The notes beneath the pieces are model-generated. The model had not been told where the DNA came from, did no database searches, and saw nothing but the letters and a program-made list of their open reading frames with translations. A program made the translations under genes and the position numbers. From NCBI GenBank assembly GCA_028717765.1, contig JAQUNE010000020.1, forward strand, positions 1 through 14,484: a stretch of DNA of 14,484 nucleotides, given 5' to 3'. This DNA is from Candidatus Omnitrophota bacterium (GTDB taxonomy: Bacteria > Omnitrophota > Koll11 > Gygaellales > Profunditerraquicolaceae). Of this stretch, positions 13,256-14,484 are shown one piece after another. Position 1 is the first letter of the stretch, and every line of letters begins with the position of its first letter.

Positions 13256-13722
13256 TGGAGATCTTAGAGCATTTAAAGGAACACCTGCAGGGTAAGGTTT
13301 TAATTTTGGGGATTGGTAATAGCTTAAGGAATGACGACGCCCTGGGGTCATTGCTTGCCAGCCGCCTGAAAGATAAATTACCCTTTATTGTTTATGATGC
13401 CGGGAGCAGCCCGGAAAATTATTTAGGAAAAATTATTCGGGACAATCCCAGTAATATTATTATTATCGATGCGGTAGATTTTGGTGGTACTCCGGGGGAA
13501 TTTCGGGTTTTAGAGTCAGATGATCTAAAAACAGTCAATCTCTTCTCCACGCATAACGCCTCGCTTTCTTTGACGATTAATTACTTGCAAAGCCATATCA
13601 AGGTGGATATAATTATTTTAATTATTCAACCGAAATCCATTGCTTTTGGGGATAAAATCAGCCCTGAAATCGCTAAGACATTACAGGAACTAGAGGAGTG
13701 GTTCTGCGCAAAAGGTTCTTAA
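13255..13722 (+). CDS. hycI: [NiFe] hydrogenase maturation protease (HycI/HybD family, peptidase M52)
   Basis: A 155-residue nickel-dependent endopeptidase that removes the C-terminal peptide of the hydrogenase large subunit after Ni insertion. The conserved N-terminal motif is VLILGIGNSLRNDDALGSLL. Its second Asp (Asp28) corresponds to the first Ni-sensing ligand of HycI. The second ligand lies in IIDAVDFGGTPGEFRV (Asp72/Asp75 region) and the His ligand in FSTHNASL (His100). QPKSIAFGDKIS near the C-terminus is typical of the HycI branch. Its likely substrate is the large subunit encoded at 677-1882, with a tail after DPCYCCTER. It is separated from that operon by about 4.6 kb and is cotranscribed with a lipoprotein and a transporter, so its regulation may differ from that of the hydrogenase. 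Confidence 0.9.
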   Translation: MEILEHLKEHLQGKVLILGIGNSLRNDDALGSLLASRLKDKLPFIVYDAGSSPENYLGKIIRDNPSNIIIIDAVDFGGTPGEFRVLESDDLKTVNLFSTHNASLSLTINYLQSHIKVDIIILIIQPKSIAFGDKISPEIAKTLQELEEWFCAKGS

Positions 13723-13723
13723 G

Positions 13724-14484
13724 ATGGTACAAAAGAAAAGAGATAGTTGGGGTTCGCGCCTGGGAATTATTATGGCAGTGGCAGGCTCTGCCATTGGTTT
13801 GGGGAATTTTTTAAGATTTCCCGCCAAGGCTGCGGCTAATGGCGGTGGCGCCTTTATGATCCCCTATTTTGTTTCATTATTTTTGTTAGGTATACCTCTT
13901 ATGTGGATAGAGTGGACCCTTGGCCGTTATGGCGGCGGGTTTGAACATGGGACTGCTCCCGGGATATTTCATAGTCTCTGGCAAAAGAACAGATTTATTA
14001 AATATTTCGGTGTCATCGGTATTTTTGGGCCGCTGGTAATATTTATCTATTATACCTATATAGAGTCCTGGACCCTGGCTTATAGTTTTTTTGCCCTTCT
14101 TGGTAAATATGGCAGAATTACTGATCAGCAAACGATGCACAGTTTTTTAAGCGGATACCAGGGTTTAGAGAAAAATCAGTTTTTTAGCGGCCTCGGCCCG
14201 GCTTATTTTTTCTTTTTGATTACTTTTATTTTGAATATCTGGGTAATCTATTATGGGATTAAAGGCGGGATTGAGCGGCTCTGTAAATGGGCAATGCCGC
14301 TTTTATTTGTTTTTGGCCTGGTATTATTAATCAGGGTAATCACTTTAGGTACGCCTGATTTGAGTAAGCCTACCTGGAATATCGCCAATGGTTTTGGATT
14401 TTTATGGAATCCTGATTTCTCGGCGCTAAAATCCGCTAAAGTCTGGCTGGAGGCTGCCGGGCAAATATTCTTTACTTTAAGTGT
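13724..14484 (+). CDS. LeuT-like Na+-dependent symporter (NSS/SLC6 family), 3'-truncated by the window
   Basis: The first 253 residues of a sodium:neurotransmitter-type symporter; the frame is open to the end of the window. The N-terminus (WGSRLGIIMAVAGSAIGLGN, then FLRFPAKAAANGGGAFMIPY) closely follows LeuT TM1, including the unwound AxGLGN segment and Asn28, equivalent to LeuT Asn27 of the Na1 site. PLMWIEWTLGRYGGG corresponds to TM2, and FIYYTYIESWTLAYSFF to TM3, with the substrate-site tyrosine conserved. It probably imports amino acids (or related organic solutes) with Na+; the specificity cannot be read without the TM6 and TM8 residues beyond the window. The ATG at 13724 follows the hycI stop by one base. 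There is no separate promoter, so it is the last visible gene of the GH1-patatin-lipoprotein-hycI series. Confidence 0.92.
   Translation, partial: MVQKKRDSWGSRLGIIMAVAGSAIGLGNFLRFPAKAAANGGGAFMIPYFVSLFLLGIPLMWIEWTLGRYGGGFEHGTAPGIFHSLWQKNRFIKYFGVIGIFGPLVIFIYYTYIESWTLAYSFFALLGKYGRITDQQTMHSFLSGYQGLEKNQFFSGLGPAYFFFLITFILNIWVIYYGIKGGIERLCKWAMPLLFVFGLVLLIRVITLGTPDLSKPTWNIANGFGFLWNPDFSALKSAKVWLEAAGQIFFTLS

Overview
The window looks like a bacterial chromosome segment from an uncultured anaerobe. All recognisable genes lie on the + strand and are tightly packed with start/stop overlaps. My best guess for the lineage is Candidatus Omnitrophota or a similar fermentative deep-branching phylum. That is an inference from gene content, moderate-to-low GC and protein flavour; no rRNA or other marker gene is present.

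Region 1 (1-8664) is the 3' part of a long operon for a membrane-bound group 4 [NiFe] hydrogenase joined to a complete Mrp-type cation/proton antiporter module. In order it encodes the small subunit (5' end cut off by the window), the NuoC-like subunit, the Ni-binding large subunit, a PhoU-like protein, a NuoL/N-type pump subunit, an MbhD/E-type (MrpA C-terminal) protein, MnhB, C, D, E, F and G, and a two-[4Fe-4S] ferredoxin subunit related to HycF/NuoI. Both CxxC Ni-ligand pairs are intact in the large subunit, so this is a hydrogenase rather than a complex I relative. The expected role is to couple ferredoxin oxidation and H2 evolution (or the reverse) to an H+/Na+ gradient. The NuoH-like membrane anchor is not visible and probably lies upstream. 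The PhoU-like gene in the middle is unexpected.

Region 2 (8665-9535) is mostly regulatory. It starts with structured, terminator-like inverted repeats. A sigma70-type promoter and strong Shine-Dalgarno sequence follow, leading a peptidoglycan-binding lipoprotein gene. Next comes a c-di-GMP-I (GEMM) riboswitch-type RNA with its own near-consensus promoter (9304-9332), an outer stem beginning at the predicted +1, and an intrinsic terminator at 9480-9512. A second promoter, whose -35 lies inside the terminator stem, appears to fire an almost leaderless mRNA for the next gene. The aptamer may therefore be a free-standing short RNA rather than a simple 5'-UTR switch.

Region 3 (9536-14484) is a probable second operon: a GH1 beta-glycosidase, a 668-aa cNMP-binding/MinD-like/patatin fusion, a small lipoprotein, a HycI-type hydrogenase maturation protease, and the start of a LeuT-like Na+-dependent transporter that runs off the window. 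The protease is a plausible processor of the large subunit in Region 1, which carries a 38-residue tail after its DPCxxCxxR motif. Na+ may be another link between the regions: an Mrp-hydrogenase can build a sodium gradient and the LeuT-like carrier would consume one.
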